A stretch of DNA of 64,000 nucleotides from Lachnospiraceae bacterium (GCA_022791975.1 JAAWAC010000035.1:1-64000); one strand, 5' to 3'; positions 16,028 to 24,524 are shown, numbered from the stretch's first letter. Notes: generated by a model from the sequence alone, not told the origin. Numbers and translations are program-made.

Positions 16028-17392
16028 TTACTGTTTTTCTCCCTCCCCCTCCAAGTCCTCTGTGAGAAGTCGGGTAACCGCGTACACGGTCTGCCCCTGA
16101 TACCAAAGCCGAGACCATCCGTTACTGCCCTTTCCCGTGCGCAGGGCAACCTGTCCGTTTTTCAGCTGTGTCACAATATTTTCCGGGTCATTTTGATCCA
16201 TGCGCCGGCGCAGGTTTATCTCATCCAGAGCTGTCACCTGCTCCTGAACCTCCTCAAAGGTCACCCCGATCTCCGGGTGTGGCTCCACAGGGACCGCCGC
16301 TCCCTCCCTTAGGGGTTTGGCCGCCTGCTCATAGCCTATATACGCCACATTTAAGTCCACCACCGTCTCAATCCCTGGCACTCTTCCCTGGTCTGTGTAC
16401 TGCCACATGGCATAGCTCCCGGAATAATCCGGATCTCCCACCTCCGGGTAAGAGGGCTTTGAATAATAGGCCACCCACATGCGGTATCGCTCTTCCAGCA
16501 CTCCTGTGTCCCAGAGATAGCTATGCTCCAGCTCACTGCGTGCCCCGTAAAACATTCCCGTATAGCCCTCTCTCTCCACTTGGTCCAGAAACACCTGGGC
16601 CAACTGCGTCCGCTCCTCCAGGGTCATTCCATATTGCCGGCTGGATTCATTCTCAAAGCCCTCACAGTTGTATACAACCGGATAGGTGACAGGATAGCCT
16701 GCCAGCAGGTCGCACACCCACCGGGCTTCCTCCCGGGCCTCCTCCTCTGACACAGCCGTGGAAAAGAAATAGGCCCCCAGGTAGACCCCGTATTGGGATG
16801 CCTCCTGAAGATTGTACCGGGCGCACCGATCCTCCACCAGCTCCCCGCTGACAGAGCGCCGGTAGCCCACCCGCACCATGGCAAAGTCCACACCCCCAGC
16901 CGCAACCTCCTGCCAGTCTATGATTTCCTGATGCTCCGACACATCAATGCCCCAGGTTTGTCTTGCCTCTTCCTGGGGCACAGACTTTATTCCTTCAGGT
17001 TTCTCTGTCTCCTCCAAGTCAGATACCTTTTCCTGCTGGCCCTCCTGGGAGTCCTCCAAGCTGTTCTCCTGTCCCAGCTCCTGGATTCCCCTCTCCCCCT
17101 GCAAATTCTCCTTGTCATTCTTAGCATCCAGATAACTGTAAATATTTTCCAAGTCTTTCTGTTCTTTCCCCACAGCAGATACGGAGACACTTTCCTCCCC
17201 TCCCCGCTGACCGCTGGTCAAAAAAACTGCTATTCCCACCAGGGCCAGCGCTGCCGCTGTGAGAATGATCCGAATATTCTTTTCTTTCCCTGGTTGTATC
17301 TTCCCTGGTTGTGTTCCCTCTCTGTGTATCTTTTCTGTCTGTGTCCTGTCTGTCTGATCCCTTTTTGTATTTTCTATCTCTGATCTTTTCAC
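16028..17392 (-). CDS. Membrane-anchored GH25 lysozyme-like protein
   Basis: The 454-residue product (GTG start) has a charged cytoplasmic N terminus, one membrane span (about 40-60), an acidic linker to residue 145, a GH25 muramidase domain (about 147-355) and a C-terminal SH3-like segment (about 385-450, NGQVALRTGKGSNGWSRLWY). The domain keeps the first catalytic Asp (Asp150 in GIDVSEHQ), but the usual DxE of the active site reads N242-C-E244. Glu244 is present; the Asp is replaced by Asn. Expected location is the outer face of the membrane, acting on or binding peptidoglycan. Confidence 0.9.
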   Translation of the reverse strand: MKRSEIENTKRDQTDRTQTEKIHREGTQPGKIQPGKEKNIRIILTAAALALVGIAVFLTSGQRGGEESVSVSAVGKEQKDLENIYSYLDAKNDKENLQGERGIQELGQENSLEDSQEGQQEKVSDLEETEKPEGIKSVPQEEARQTWGIDVSEHQEIIDWQEVAAGGVDFAMVRVGYRRSVSGELVEDRCARYNLQEASQYGVYLGAYFFSTAVSEEEAREEARWVCDLLAGYPVTYPVVYNCEGFENESSRQYGMTLEERTQLAQVFLDQVEREGYTGMFYGARSELEHSYLWDTGVLEERYRMWVAYYSKPSYPEVGDPDYSGSYAMWQYTDQGRVPGIETVVDLNVAYIGYEQAAKPLREGAAVPVEPHPEIGVTFEEVQEQVTALDEINLRRRMDQNDPENIVTQLKNGQVALRTGKGSNGWSRLWYQGQTVYAVTRLLTEDLEGEGEKQ

Positions 17393-17522
17393 CGTGTAAG
17401 CCCTTATTTTTGTCCCATGTCTCTACCTGCAAACAACTAATTTCATTATATCCTTTTCTTTTCGTGGGCTCAATGATTTTATTACAAAAGTTCAGCCAGA
17501 ACACAGATATAAGGCAAATCGT

Positions 17523-18083
17523 TCAGCTTCCCGTAGCCCCATAGGCGAACCTTACCACCTGTCCCTTTCCGTACTCTTCCCACAAGGTAAGGTATTCTTC
17601 CTCTGTAATTTGCTCCATGCCTTCTCTATCTTCCCGGGTATAGGTAGCAACTCCCCTCTCATCAAATGCTTCCTGAATACTCTCCGCCAGCTCCAACTCC
17701 CCTGCCTTCTCATTTACCACATACCGGGCCATCCCATGGCCACCTGCTGTATAAATTCCTCCCTCTCCAAAAGAAATGGGGTAAGCCGTCCCAAAGCTCT
17801 CCACCTGTCCCAGCTTTTTCACCTCATCTCCCACAGGATAATAAATGTCACACCACATGGCCACCTGATTTCCATTGCCATCTTCATAGTACATGTCCGT
17901 CACCAGTAAAAGAGGATATTTGGTGTCCGTCTCCACCAGAGCAAATAGCTCCTCGTCTGTCAAGCTGGCAATGGTTTCCTCATACACCTCCCCGGAATTC
18001 TTCTTTCCACAGCCTGCTGCCATAAAAATCAGCAGTACCACCACCGCGCCTATAGCTCCTCTTATCTTCTTTCTGAATGTCAT
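17523..18083 (-). CDS. Lipoprotein of unknown function
   Basis: I start it at ATG 18083, which overlaps the upstream regulator's stop by one base (TGATG). The 186-residue product has a basic N terminus, a hydrophobic run and a lipobox (FMAAGC, Cys near residue 24), so it should be lipidated outside the membrane. The mature part is acidic (EETIASLTDEELFALVE) and matches no family I know. Being coupled to an XRE regulator with two spans, it may be part of a small envelope-sensing pair. Confidence 0.8.
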   Translation of the reverse strand: MTFRKKIRGAIGAVVVLLIFMAAGCGKKNSGEVYEETIASLTDEELFALVETDTKYPLLLVTDMYYEDGNGNQVAMWCDIYYPVGDEVKKLGQVESFGTAYPISFGEGGIYTAGGHGMARYVVNEKAGELELAESIQEAFDERGVATYTREDREGMEQITEEEYLTLWEEYGKGQVVRFAYGATGS

Positions 18084-18601
18084 CACTTCTTCCCCCTTTT
18101 GTTTTCCACGCCATACCACACGCAGAGCCCAAGACCAATTAGCACCGCCACAATCCCCGGCCACAACAGCCTCCCATAACTCACTGGTGCGTGGGCATAT
18201 TCTCCCACCACAATATACCGATATAACATATATTGCATGCTGAGTGTGGTGCTTCGCAATGTCATCACAAATATTCCAGTTAAAATCCCCACCATCAGAA
18301 AAAGCAGGCCTCCTGTAAGTAAAACAGTCATCTTTCTATTACGGCGGTTCATCTCCATAAAATCTTCTATGGTCAGCTTTTCCTTCCTGTCTGTCACCTC
18401 TTTTTCCTCCTCCTGCAATAAATCATCCAGGGAAATCTGAAACAGGCGGCTAAATTTCACCATGCTCTCCAAATCTGGCACAGACGCTCCCGATTCCCAC
18501 TTGGAAATTGTCTGTCTGGAAACATCCAGTTTTTCAGCCAGCTGCTCCTGGGTCAGCCCGGACATTTTTCTCAGCTGATGCAGCTTCCTCTTTAGCTCCA
18601 T
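18083..18601 (-). CDS. XRE regulator with C-terminal membrane spans
   Basis: The 172-residue product has an N-terminal Cro/C1 helix-turn-helix (SGLTQEQLAEKLDVSRQTIS followed by KWESGASVPDLE, residues 14-46). It is followed by two hydrophobic segments (about 92-114 and 147-165). This architecture is common in Firmicutes, where membrane-tethered regulators govern their own operon. The ribosome-binding site (AAAGGAGGAGC) is strong. The lipoprotein gene follows by overlap. Confidence 0.88.
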   Translation of the reverse strand: MELKRKLHQLRKMSGLTQEQLAEKLDVSRQTISKWESGASVPDLESMVKFSRLFQISLDDLLQEEEKEVTDRKEKLTIEDFMEMNRRNRKMTVLLTGGLLFLMVGILTGIFVMTLRSTTLSMQYMLYRYIVVGEYAHAPVSYGRLLWPGIVAVLIGLGLCVWYGVENKRGKK

Positions 18602-18746
18602 AAGCTCCTCCTTTCGAGCCCTATTCTACAAAAAGCAGTCCAGTAATACCAGCAACCGGCCCTTCCATTTGTGCTCTATTTATTAACATTTCATTTAGAA
18701 TTGGTGCACGCCTGGTGGGAAAGGGGAAAGTCCCTCTCAGACGCCT

Positions 18747-19295
18747 TTATGCAGGCTCTGCCCCTTTGCTCTCCTGGACCCTGACAGTTATCTGCTCTGC
18801 CAGAGTAAACAGGCCGGATACCAGGTAATAGAGCTCCACACATGCCGGGAGAATACAGGCAAACCACCCGTTCATAAGCAGCATGGCAAAAAGCATGGGC
18901 AGCTCCGTTTTCTGGAGCTTCAGGCTCTTAAAAAATCCCAGGTATGGCATAAGCTGTGGCAGCATCTGCACGGTCACTGTAATGGCAGGCAGAATATAGC
19001 TGCTATCCCTTACCAAAAGAGAGGGAATCCAGGGAAGTAAGACCGTTGCCACATCTGCGGCGATGGCTAAACGAATTCCGTTGTACAGTGCCAGCATAAT
19101 GGGAAGCTGCAAAAAGGCCAGCAAGCAGCCCTTGGTTCCCTGCTGCCCCTCCACAGCCTGCCTCTGCCTTATATGCAAGGGCACCAGGCACAGCCGAACT
19201 CCCAGGGTAATCACCACAATGGCAATGCCATAATCCCCACAGATTCCATAGACCAGTTCCATGAGTCTTCGGACTCCTTCATATAAAAGCTTCAT
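18747..19295 (-). CDS. YidC/Oxa1-family membrane insertase paralogue
   Basis: The 182-residue product has the short YidC2-like core: first span with GDYGIAIVVITLGVRLCLVPLH (residues 20-41, including Arg34, which matches the conserved groove arginine), then LAFLQLPIMLALYNGIR, and three further hydrophobic segments. It lacks a lipoprotein signal. It is short for a housekeeping YidC (usually 210 or more in Firmicutes) and lies under a MerR regulator, so it is likely a second, induced insertase rather than the essential copy. Its start overlaps the MerR stop (ATGA). Confidence 0.8.
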   Translation of the reverse strand: MKLLYEGVRRLMELVYGICGDYGIAIVVITLGVRLCLVPLHIRQRQAVEGQQGTKGCLLAFLQLPIMLALYNGIRLAIAADVATVLLPWIPSLLVRDSSYILPAITVTVQMLPQLMPYLGFFKSLKLQKTELPMLFAMLLMNGWFACILPACVELYYLVSGLFTLAEQITVRVQESKGAEPA

Positions 19296-19984
19296 CTCCT
19301 GGCACCCTCCTTCTCCAAATATTCTCTTTTAGCTCTGCGAAAGCGCCAAAAGCCCAGGCCACAAATTCCAATTATGGCCCCATAGACAAGGAAAAAGGGA
19401 ATCCGAAGCATCTCCTCTCCCCGGAATACCTGAAACAGGTGAAGACCCGGAACAAAAAGCACAGCAATCCACAATCCCAAGGAAAACAGAGCTGCTGTCC
19501 TGGGTCTTTGAAACAGCCAGACAACCCAGGGGGCCCAATGAAAAATCTGTCCCCCGGTATATTCCGCAATATCCTCCAAAAGCTCCTCTGCCTCCGCAAA
19601 CCGGTGGCCCTTTTGCTCCTCCTCAAAAACATAGTTTAAATACTCATCCAACCGCTCCCAAGGAAGCTCCTTCTCCTTAAGAACCAGCTCACACAGCCCA
19701 GCAGCCCCTTTCAGCTGTTCTATCTGGGATTTTAGCTCCGCCCTCTGTCGTTCCAATACCTGTGGCAGATCCGCTTGCCCATGGAGCAATAAATAAATAG
19801 TCTCCACGGAAATCCCCATCTTCCGATATAAAAGGATCTGCTTAATTCTTTTTACATCCTCCTGGGTGTAATCCCGATATTTGCTGTCCGCCTCCCGCAC
19901 TGGCGTAAGCAATCCCTTTCTCTCATAAAAACGAATATTGCTCACATTCAATCCTGTGAGGCTTGCCACTTCACTGATACGCAT
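19292..19984 (-). CDS. MerR-family regulator with C-terminal membrane spans
   Basis: The 230-residue product has a MerR DNA-binding domain (MRISEVASLTGLNVSNIRFY ... ERKGLLTP, residues 1-70) and a dimerising coiled coil (about 80-120). Two hydrophobic segments follow (about 155-180 and 190-215), in place of the usual cytosolic ligand domain. The spans suggest it reads a membrane or envelope signal. The promoter upstream (20017-20047) has the 19-bp spacer and central palindrome expected for MerR autoregulation. It is translationally coupled to the YidC-like gene. Confidence 0.88.
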   Translation of the reverse strand: MRISEVASLTGLNVSNIRFYERKGLLTPVREADSKYRDYTQEDVKRIKQILLYRKMGISVETIYLLLHGQADLPQVLERQRAELKSQIEQLKGAAGLCELVLKEKELPWERLDEYLNYVFEEEQKGHRFAEAEELLEDIAEYTGGQIFHWAPWVVWLFQRPRTAALFSLGLWIAVLFVPGLHLFQVFRGEEMLRIPFFLVYGAIIGICGLGFWRFRRAKREYLEKEGARR

Positions 19985-20016
19985 ATTCTCTCAACCCCTT
20001 TTTGTGATTTACCTGC

Positions 20017-20047
20017 ATGATATGCCCTGCACCAGGTGCAAAGTCAA
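20017..20047 (-). promoter_or_regulatory. MerR-type promoter with 19-bp spacer and operator
   Basis: On the minus strand TTGACT (20042-20047) and TATCAT (20017-20022) are separated by 19 bp, the over-long spacer that MerR proteins activate by DNA distortion. A perfect 13-bp palindrome TGCACCAGGTGCA (20028-20040) sits inside the spacer. It lies 33 bp upstream of the MerR start. Confidence 0.8.
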
Positions 20048-20065
20048 GGGGATTTTAAAAAAAAT

Positions 20066-20947
20066 TTAGCCTAAACCTGGAGAAGGCCGGAAAATCCTAT
20101 TCATAATTCCCTCCTCCATGTCATCAATGCTGTACACATGTTCCATAACCTCAAAGGTCTCCCTTAAATTGCCTTTGGACTTCTTCCAGCCGATTCCATC
20201 TGTAAACCACACAAACCGGAAGCCCTCTATGGTATCTGCCTCCTGGGAGAGCATCTTATAGCTTCTGGCTGTCTCATTAAGCTTGGACCCACCGCCACTA
20301 TAAAAATTGGCCTCAATGCCGTAAATCATTCCTCCAGCTTGAACGACAAAGTCAAACCGTTTCTCTGCCTTCCCCTCATTGGAGAGGGCAGCCAAATTCA
20401 GCCCCCACTTTTTTTCCACATTTTTTAACGGCATTTCCTTAAAATAATCCTGACCCTTTACAAATCCCGCCGCCCTTATGTAGCGCTCCACCAGATCTTC
20501 CATCTGATGACCGCCTCTGTTTTTGCGACCATTGGAATCAAGGCCGGTTTCAACGCCCAGAGCATAATCCACCAAATTATTTACCAGATGATTTTCCAGC
20601 ATATCAAACAGTCCTGTCCTGCGCATAAACACTTTATATTGCTCTACCGGATAGTTCCTCTTTTTAAAATCGTAGAGAAATGCGCCCTCCTCATCCTGGG
20701 CATAAATTTTGCTGCCCCGCACAGCCAGGAGAAGAGGAATGCAGAGTAATGTCTCGGGATATTTTGTCACAATCCGCTCAAAATCCTCCTCCATATTCCT
20801 GGATCCAATTAAGGCATTGAGAATGTTCAGCTCTATTTTCACTTCCTCAACATTTTTTACCACCTTTTTAAAGTCAATATAATAATCATAGCCGGATATG
20901 CTGGGCCTGAATTTGCCAAGCCATTGATCAAAGTCTCTGTCTTTCAT
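20066..20947 (-). CDS. DpnII-family type II restriction endonuclease
   Basis: The 293-residue product matches the DpnII/MboI family that cuts unmethylated GATC. The GLDSNGRKNRGGHQMEDLVE segment near residues 134-153 is the family signature, and the later RFDFVVQ...YGIEANFY stretch carries the acidic and lysine residues of a PD-(D/E)xK-type site (Asp and Glu of FDF and GIEAN). It is last in a three-gene cassette after two adenine methylases and overlaps the second by 20 bp, so protection is made first. Confidence 0.92.
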   Translation of the reverse strand: MKDRDFDQWLGKFRPSISGYDYYIDFKKVVKNVEEVKIELNILNALIGSRNMEEDFERIVTKYPETLLCIPLLLAVRGSKIYAQDEEGAFLYDFKKRNYPVEQYKVFMRRTGLFDMLENHLVNNLVDYALGVETGLDSNGRKNRGGHQMEDLVERYIRAAGFVKGQDYFKEMPLKNVEKKWGLNLAALSNEGKAEKRFDFVVQAGGMIYGIEANFYSGGGSKLNETARSYKMLSQEADTIEGFRFVWFTDGIGWKKSKGNLRETFEVMEHVYSIDDMEEGIMNRIFRPSPGLG

Positions 20948-21740
20948 CTATCGTTTTCTCCAATCTTTTCCTGCTGATTTCCAGATATGCCTCACTCACA
21001 TCGATTCCGATAAATCTTCTTCCCAGCCCCACAGCTGCCACACCGGTGGTTCCTGATCCGCAGAAGGGGTCCAGGATAAGCTGTCCCTCCTCCGTGGAAG
21101 CCAGCACAATCCGCTCCAGTAAATATTCCGGCTTCTGTGTGGGATGCTTTCCCTCGGCCTTCTCGGAAGGCTTAGTAAGAGCCCCTGTCCACACATCCTT
21201 CATCTGTCTGCCATTGTTCATTTCCTTCATTTTCCCATAGTTGAAAAAATGTCGAGACTTCTTATCATTCTTCTTAGCCCATAAAATGGTTTCCGTAGAA
21301 TGGGTGAAGCAGCGACATGCCAGATTTGGCGGCGGATTGGTTTTCTGCCAGGTTATATTGTTGATGATCTTAAAGCCTTCCTGCTCCAAAGCCATACCGA
21401 TGGAATAAATATTATGTAAGGTTCCCGATATCCAGATGGTTCCATTAGGTTTTAACACCCTTTTACACAGGCGAATCCACTTTCTGTTAAACCGATGCTT
21501 GTCCTCCACGCTGGTCCCGTCTTCCGAGAGCTTATCCCAGGCTCCCTTATTCACCGATACCATTTTTCCACCTTTGCAAGTGATACCATCATTGCTTAAA
21601 AAATAAGGCGGATCTGCAAATATCATATCCACAGATTCCACCTCCATTTTTGTCAGAAGCTTAAAGGAATCTCCCCAAATCAGCTCAGCCTGGTCTGTCC
21701 TGAAATATGCCTTCATCCTTTTTCCAAATAAGCCTTCCAT
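20928..21740 (-). CDS. dpnA: DpnA-type adenine-N6 DNA methyltransferase
   Basis: I start it at ATG 21740 (AGAGGAG 9 nt upstream; 270 residues). A longer frame to 21806 overlaps the preceding gene. The DPPYFLS catalytic motif (about residue 40) comes before the SAM-binding FCGSGTTGVAA (about 233), the beta-class order of DpnA. DpnA methylates GATC also on single strands, which in Streptococcus protects incoming DNA during transformation. Here that role is only inferred. Confidence 0.92.
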   Translation of the reverse strand: MEGLFGKRMKAYFRTDQAELIWGDSFKLLTKMEVESVDMIFADPPYFLSNDGITCKGGKMVSVNKGAWDKLSEDGTSVEDKHRFNRKWIRLCKRVLKPNGTIWISGTLHNIYSIGMALEQEGFKIINNITWQKTNPPPNLACRCFTHSTETILWAKKNDKKSRHFFNYGKMKEMNNGRQMKDVWTGALTKPSEKAEGKHPTQKPEYLLERIVLASTEEGQLILDPFCGSGTTGVAAVGLGRRFIGIDVSEAYLEISRKRLEKTIDERQRL

Positions 21741-21753
21741 GCCTTTGACTCCT

Positions 21754-22587
21754 CTAATAATTGCATATAATGACTTCCTCCCCCACCCGGTTGGAAGCAT
21801 CCGCATTAATCAAACGTTTTACACGCACAACGTCTATTTTATAGCCCTTATTCCCATACAGCTCATTTATCAGCTCCGTATTGTGATTGGTGAGCATACA
21901 ATAGCAGCCTTTGGCCGTTAATTTTTCAAAAAGGCCCGCCAGCCTTCTATGGCTCCCAATGTCAAACCCCTCCTTGGTGTAGGATTCAAAGGAGGTGGGA
22001 TTTAGAGGCGCATAGGGGCTGTCCAAAAACACAAAATCCCCCTTGCCGGCATTTTTACAGGCAGTCTCAAAGTCCCCCTCCAGGATCTCTACCCCCTGGA
22101 GATATTTTGCCATATTCCGGATATCCTCCACATCCACGGAGGCCCCCCTGCTATTGTTGTAGGGAACATTGAAAAGCCCTTTTCCGTTCACCCGGTATAA
22201 GCCATTAAAACAATGTTTATTCAAAAACACAAACAATGCGGCCAGCTCCACATCATACTCGGCTCTTATCATTTTATCATTATACTTCTCCCGAAGAGAA
22301 TAATAATACGTCTTACCATCCTCCCACATTTCCCCGTCAAGCTTGCACACTGCCTCCAGAAACGCTTCTGTCCCATTGCGAATCTGCCTGTAAGCATTGA
22401 TTAAAGCTCTGTTACTGTCATTTATCAGGGCATTTGCAGGCTGCAATTCAAAGATAACTGCACCGCCTCCCACAAATGGCTCATAATAATCTTTAAAATT
22501 CTCCGGCAGTCTCTCCCTGATCCTGGGAAGCAGCTGGCGCTTTCCACCGGCCCATTTTACAAAGGGTGCAATACTTGGACTGGTCAT
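21754..22587 (-). CDS. dpnM: DpnM-type GATC adenine methyltransferase
   Basis: Start is ATG 22587 (GGAGGAGG 7 nt upstream; 277 residues). The order is alpha class: SAM motif PFVKWAGGKRQLLP (about 8-21), YEPFVGGGAVIFEL, then the catalytic motif near residue 180, which reads DSPYAPL rather than DPPY. The Asp, second Pro and Tyr are kept. It should methylate adenine in GATC and protect the host. It is first in the cassette, with its own promoter at 22654-22682. Confidence 0.93.
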   Translation of the reverse strand: MTSPSIAPFVKWAGGKRQLLPRIRERLPENFKDYYEPFVGGGAVIFELQPANALINDSNRALINAYRQIRNGTEAFLEAVCKLDGEMWEDGKTYYYSLREKYNDKMIRAEYDVELAALFVFLNKHCFNGLYRVNGKGLFNVPYNNSRGASVDVEDIRNMAKYLQGVEILEGDFETACKNAGKGDFVFLDSPYAPLNPTSFESYTKEGFDIGSHRRLAGLFEKLTAKGCYCMLTNHNTELINELYGNKGYKIDVVRVKRLINADASNRVGEEVIICNY

Positions 22588-22653
22588 TTGAATACCTCCT
22601 CCGGCCCTTGTCTCAGCAACAACAGCCATGCCTTCTGTTGGCTTCTATACTTT

Positions 22654-22682
22654 AGGATACGGGATTTCCCTGAAAACGTCAA
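22654..22682 (-). promoter_or_regulatory. Promoter of the DpnII-type cassette
   Basis: On the minus strand TTGACG (22677-22682) and TATCCT (22654-22659) are 17 bp apart, about 65 bp upstream of the methylase start. Confidence 0.65.
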
Positions 22683-22742
22683 GGGCTTACCGGACCGCAT
22701 TCTTGCAATAACTTAAGCAATGTAAAACCTCCAAAGCAAAAA

Positions 22743-22774
22743 GTTCCGGCGGAAAAACACTTGTCCGCCAGAAC
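22743..22774 (-). terminator. Terminator ending the surface-fibre region
   Basis: An 11-bp stem with one G-U pair (GTTCTGGCGGA type arms, 22743-22774) is followed on the minus strand by TTTTTGCTTT. It lies 20 bp after the stop of the gene at 22794. Confidence 0.8.
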
Positions 22775-22793
22775 CTTCCCAATACCTTTTCCC

Positions 22794-23282
22794 CTATTTC
22801 TCTTCCTCAAACCAGGACTGCTCTTCGCCTTCCTCATCGGTCTCCTCCACCGTCTCCACTGCACTCACAATAAGCTTTAAAAGCTCCCAGACAGAACGAA
22901 AATTCAACGTGCGGTTTTTTTCCATCCAGGTAATACGTCCCTGCCAGCTGCTGTTTTGCCTGTGCTGTACACGGACAATAAAGGTTCCCAGCTCTCCATG
23001 CTTCCTCAACAATTCCTTATCGCTCATTTTTCTCGTCCTCTCCTGCTTCCTGTTTTTGTCCTCACTCACCCGAAACAACCGCTCCGAGGTTGTAGGATAT
23101 GGAAATCCCACTGCATCAAAGAACTGCTCGAACTGAAACAGAATCTGTTCCATGCTCGCGACCGGTAGCGCCTCTTCACTGTAAGCGTGGTAAAAGCGGC
23201 CTTTGAAAAACTGCCCCCCCTTTTGGTCCACGCACAGTACAATATCATTGGGCGCACTGATATACCAATCGGACCGCTCCAT
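22794..23282 (-). CDS. Uncharacterised protein with a QNSSWQG motif
   Basis: The 162-residue product has no signal peptide or membrane span. It has an aromatic N-terminal half (QFFKGRFYHAYSEEALPVAS, FQFEQFFDAVGFPYP) and a motif FIVRVQHRQNSSWQGRITWM (about 100-119), then a helix FRSVWELLKLIVSAV and a very acidic tail. I recall similar small proteins near Lachnospiraceae pilus loci, but no function. It is 45 bp after the BTAD regulator gene and before the terminator, so it is probably the last gene of the region. Confidence 0.75.
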   Translation of the reverse strand: MERSDWYISAPNDIVLCVDQKGGQFFKGRFYHAYSEEALPVASMEQILFQFEQFFDAVGFPYPTTSERLFRVSEDKNRKQERTRKMSDKELLRKHGELGTFIVRVQHRQNSSWQGRITWMEKNRTLNFRSVWELLKLIVSAVETVEETDEEGEEQSWFEEEK

Positions 23283-23327
23283 ATATCTCTACTCATCCTT
23301 TCTAATGTCCGCATCCCACGGACATAT

Positions 23328-24524
23328 TCAGGTATCCGCAGGACAGACCACACTATTCACATAATATTGTATCCCTGTTCGCTGCCTCCCCACCAGAAAT
23401 CGATAGTCAATGCGCTTCTGTACAACACCACAATTTTCCCGGGTAGTGTTTACCAAAAGTACCAGGTACTGCCCTCTTCCATAACGGGTCACCGCGTCTC
23501 CATGGCGAACAGACTGACAGATGGCCTCCTCCAGCCGCTGGGACAGTTCCTCCAGCATGGTCCCCTCTGACATGGGATTTCCCTTGCTGTCCACCACTGT
23601 ACACAGCATCAGATACACAGACTGTCCCCCTCGCTCCATAATGCGGGCCACCATATGGTAAATTCCCTGGAACACTGGAAAGGAACACAGATATCCGCCT
23701 TCCTCCCTGTCCTTAGCCGTCAGCTCTGACTGAATGGAATCCAATACCGCATACCGGTGATGAAGCTGCGCCCCCAGCTTTTCCAAAAGTCTTTCAGAGG
23801 GGTGCACACCCTGCTCCCGCATGTACAGCTCCACCGTATCATCGTAGAGCTTTCGTGCCTCACCCAGCTGGCCCATGGCCACCAGAGCCTCCATAGTAAT
23901 CACTTCCCAGTCCGCAAAGGGGCTCACCTTGGAGGCATAAAGGCCTAGCTCTCGCATGCGGTGCCAATCCTCCTGAATCTGTAACAGCGCAGCCGCCTCT
24001 TCCACACAGGAAAAAAACATCACCTGGTAACGCCGGGATTCCTGGGCAGCCCAAACCATCCCAATTTGTTGAGGCAGAAACTCTCCGCTGTAACAATAAC
24101 AGGCCTCCAGCAAATATTCCAGGTATTCCTTTGAATTCCCGTCCATATTTGCCTGTCTAGCCCGATAACACAGCTCCTCAAACTGCTGTGCATCCTCCTC
24201 CACCGGAATCTCTCCGGTCCAGTAGTAAATGCCGTTTTCCTGACGAATATACTCTGCTTTTGGAAGCCCAGCCTTTTGCAACCTTTTTCGGGCATTGTAA
24301 ATGACACTGCGAAGAGCATGGGAAATATCGTCAATCTCCCGATCCCCAAACAAGGTCTCCTCCAATCGGCTGCGGTTAACGCCCTCTTTGCGATGGTGCA
24401 GGAGCAGCTGAAGCAGATAAACAAACTGGGATTCCCGCACCTTTGCCCCTCCAGCTATAGCCACGCCTTTCCAAATTACAGAAAACCCTCCCAGCATCTG
24501 CACTTGCAGCGCATTCTCATCCAT
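23328..24524 (-). CDS. BTAD/SARP-type regulator with GGDEF-like tail
   Basis: The 398-residue product starts with a winged-helix OmpR-like DNA-binding domain (residues 5-95, VRESQFVYLLQLLLHHRKEG, ALRSVIYNARKRLQKAG), followed by a bacterial transcriptional activation domain of helical TPR type (about 105-265, EEYLEYL...CYSGEFLP, VITMEALVAMGQLGEARKLY). The C-terminal part (about 285-390) resembles a degenerate nucleotide-cyclase/GGDEF fold: GDAVTRYGRGQYLVLL lies where GGDEF would be and lacks the acidic pair. It is the only DNA-binding protein in the region, so it probably controls the surface genes. Confidence 0.85.
   Translation of the reverse strand: MDENALQVQMLGGFSVIWKGVAIAGGAKVRESQFVYLLQLLLHHRKEGVNRSRLEETLFGDREIDDISHALRSVIYNARKRLQKAGLPKAEYIRQENGIYYWTGEIPVEEDAQQFEELCYRARQANMDGNSKEYLEYLLEACYCYSGEFLPQQIGMVWAAQESRRYQVMFFSCVEEAAALLQIQEDWHRMRELGLYASKVSPFADWEVITMEALVAMGQLGEARKLYDDTVELYMREQGVHPSERLLEKLGAQLHHRYAVLDSIQSELTAKDREEGGYLCSFPVFQGIYHMVARIMERGGQSVYLMLCTVVDSKGNPMSEGTMLEELSQRLEEAICQSVRHGDAVTRYGRGQYLVLLVNTTRENCGVVQKRIDYRFLVGRQRTGIQYYVNSVVCPADT

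Noticed and set aside
22679-22864. A 61-codon minus-strand frame between the fibre region and the DpnII-type cassette
   Set aside because: It runs through the terminator at 22743-22774 and overlaps the end of the gene at 22794.
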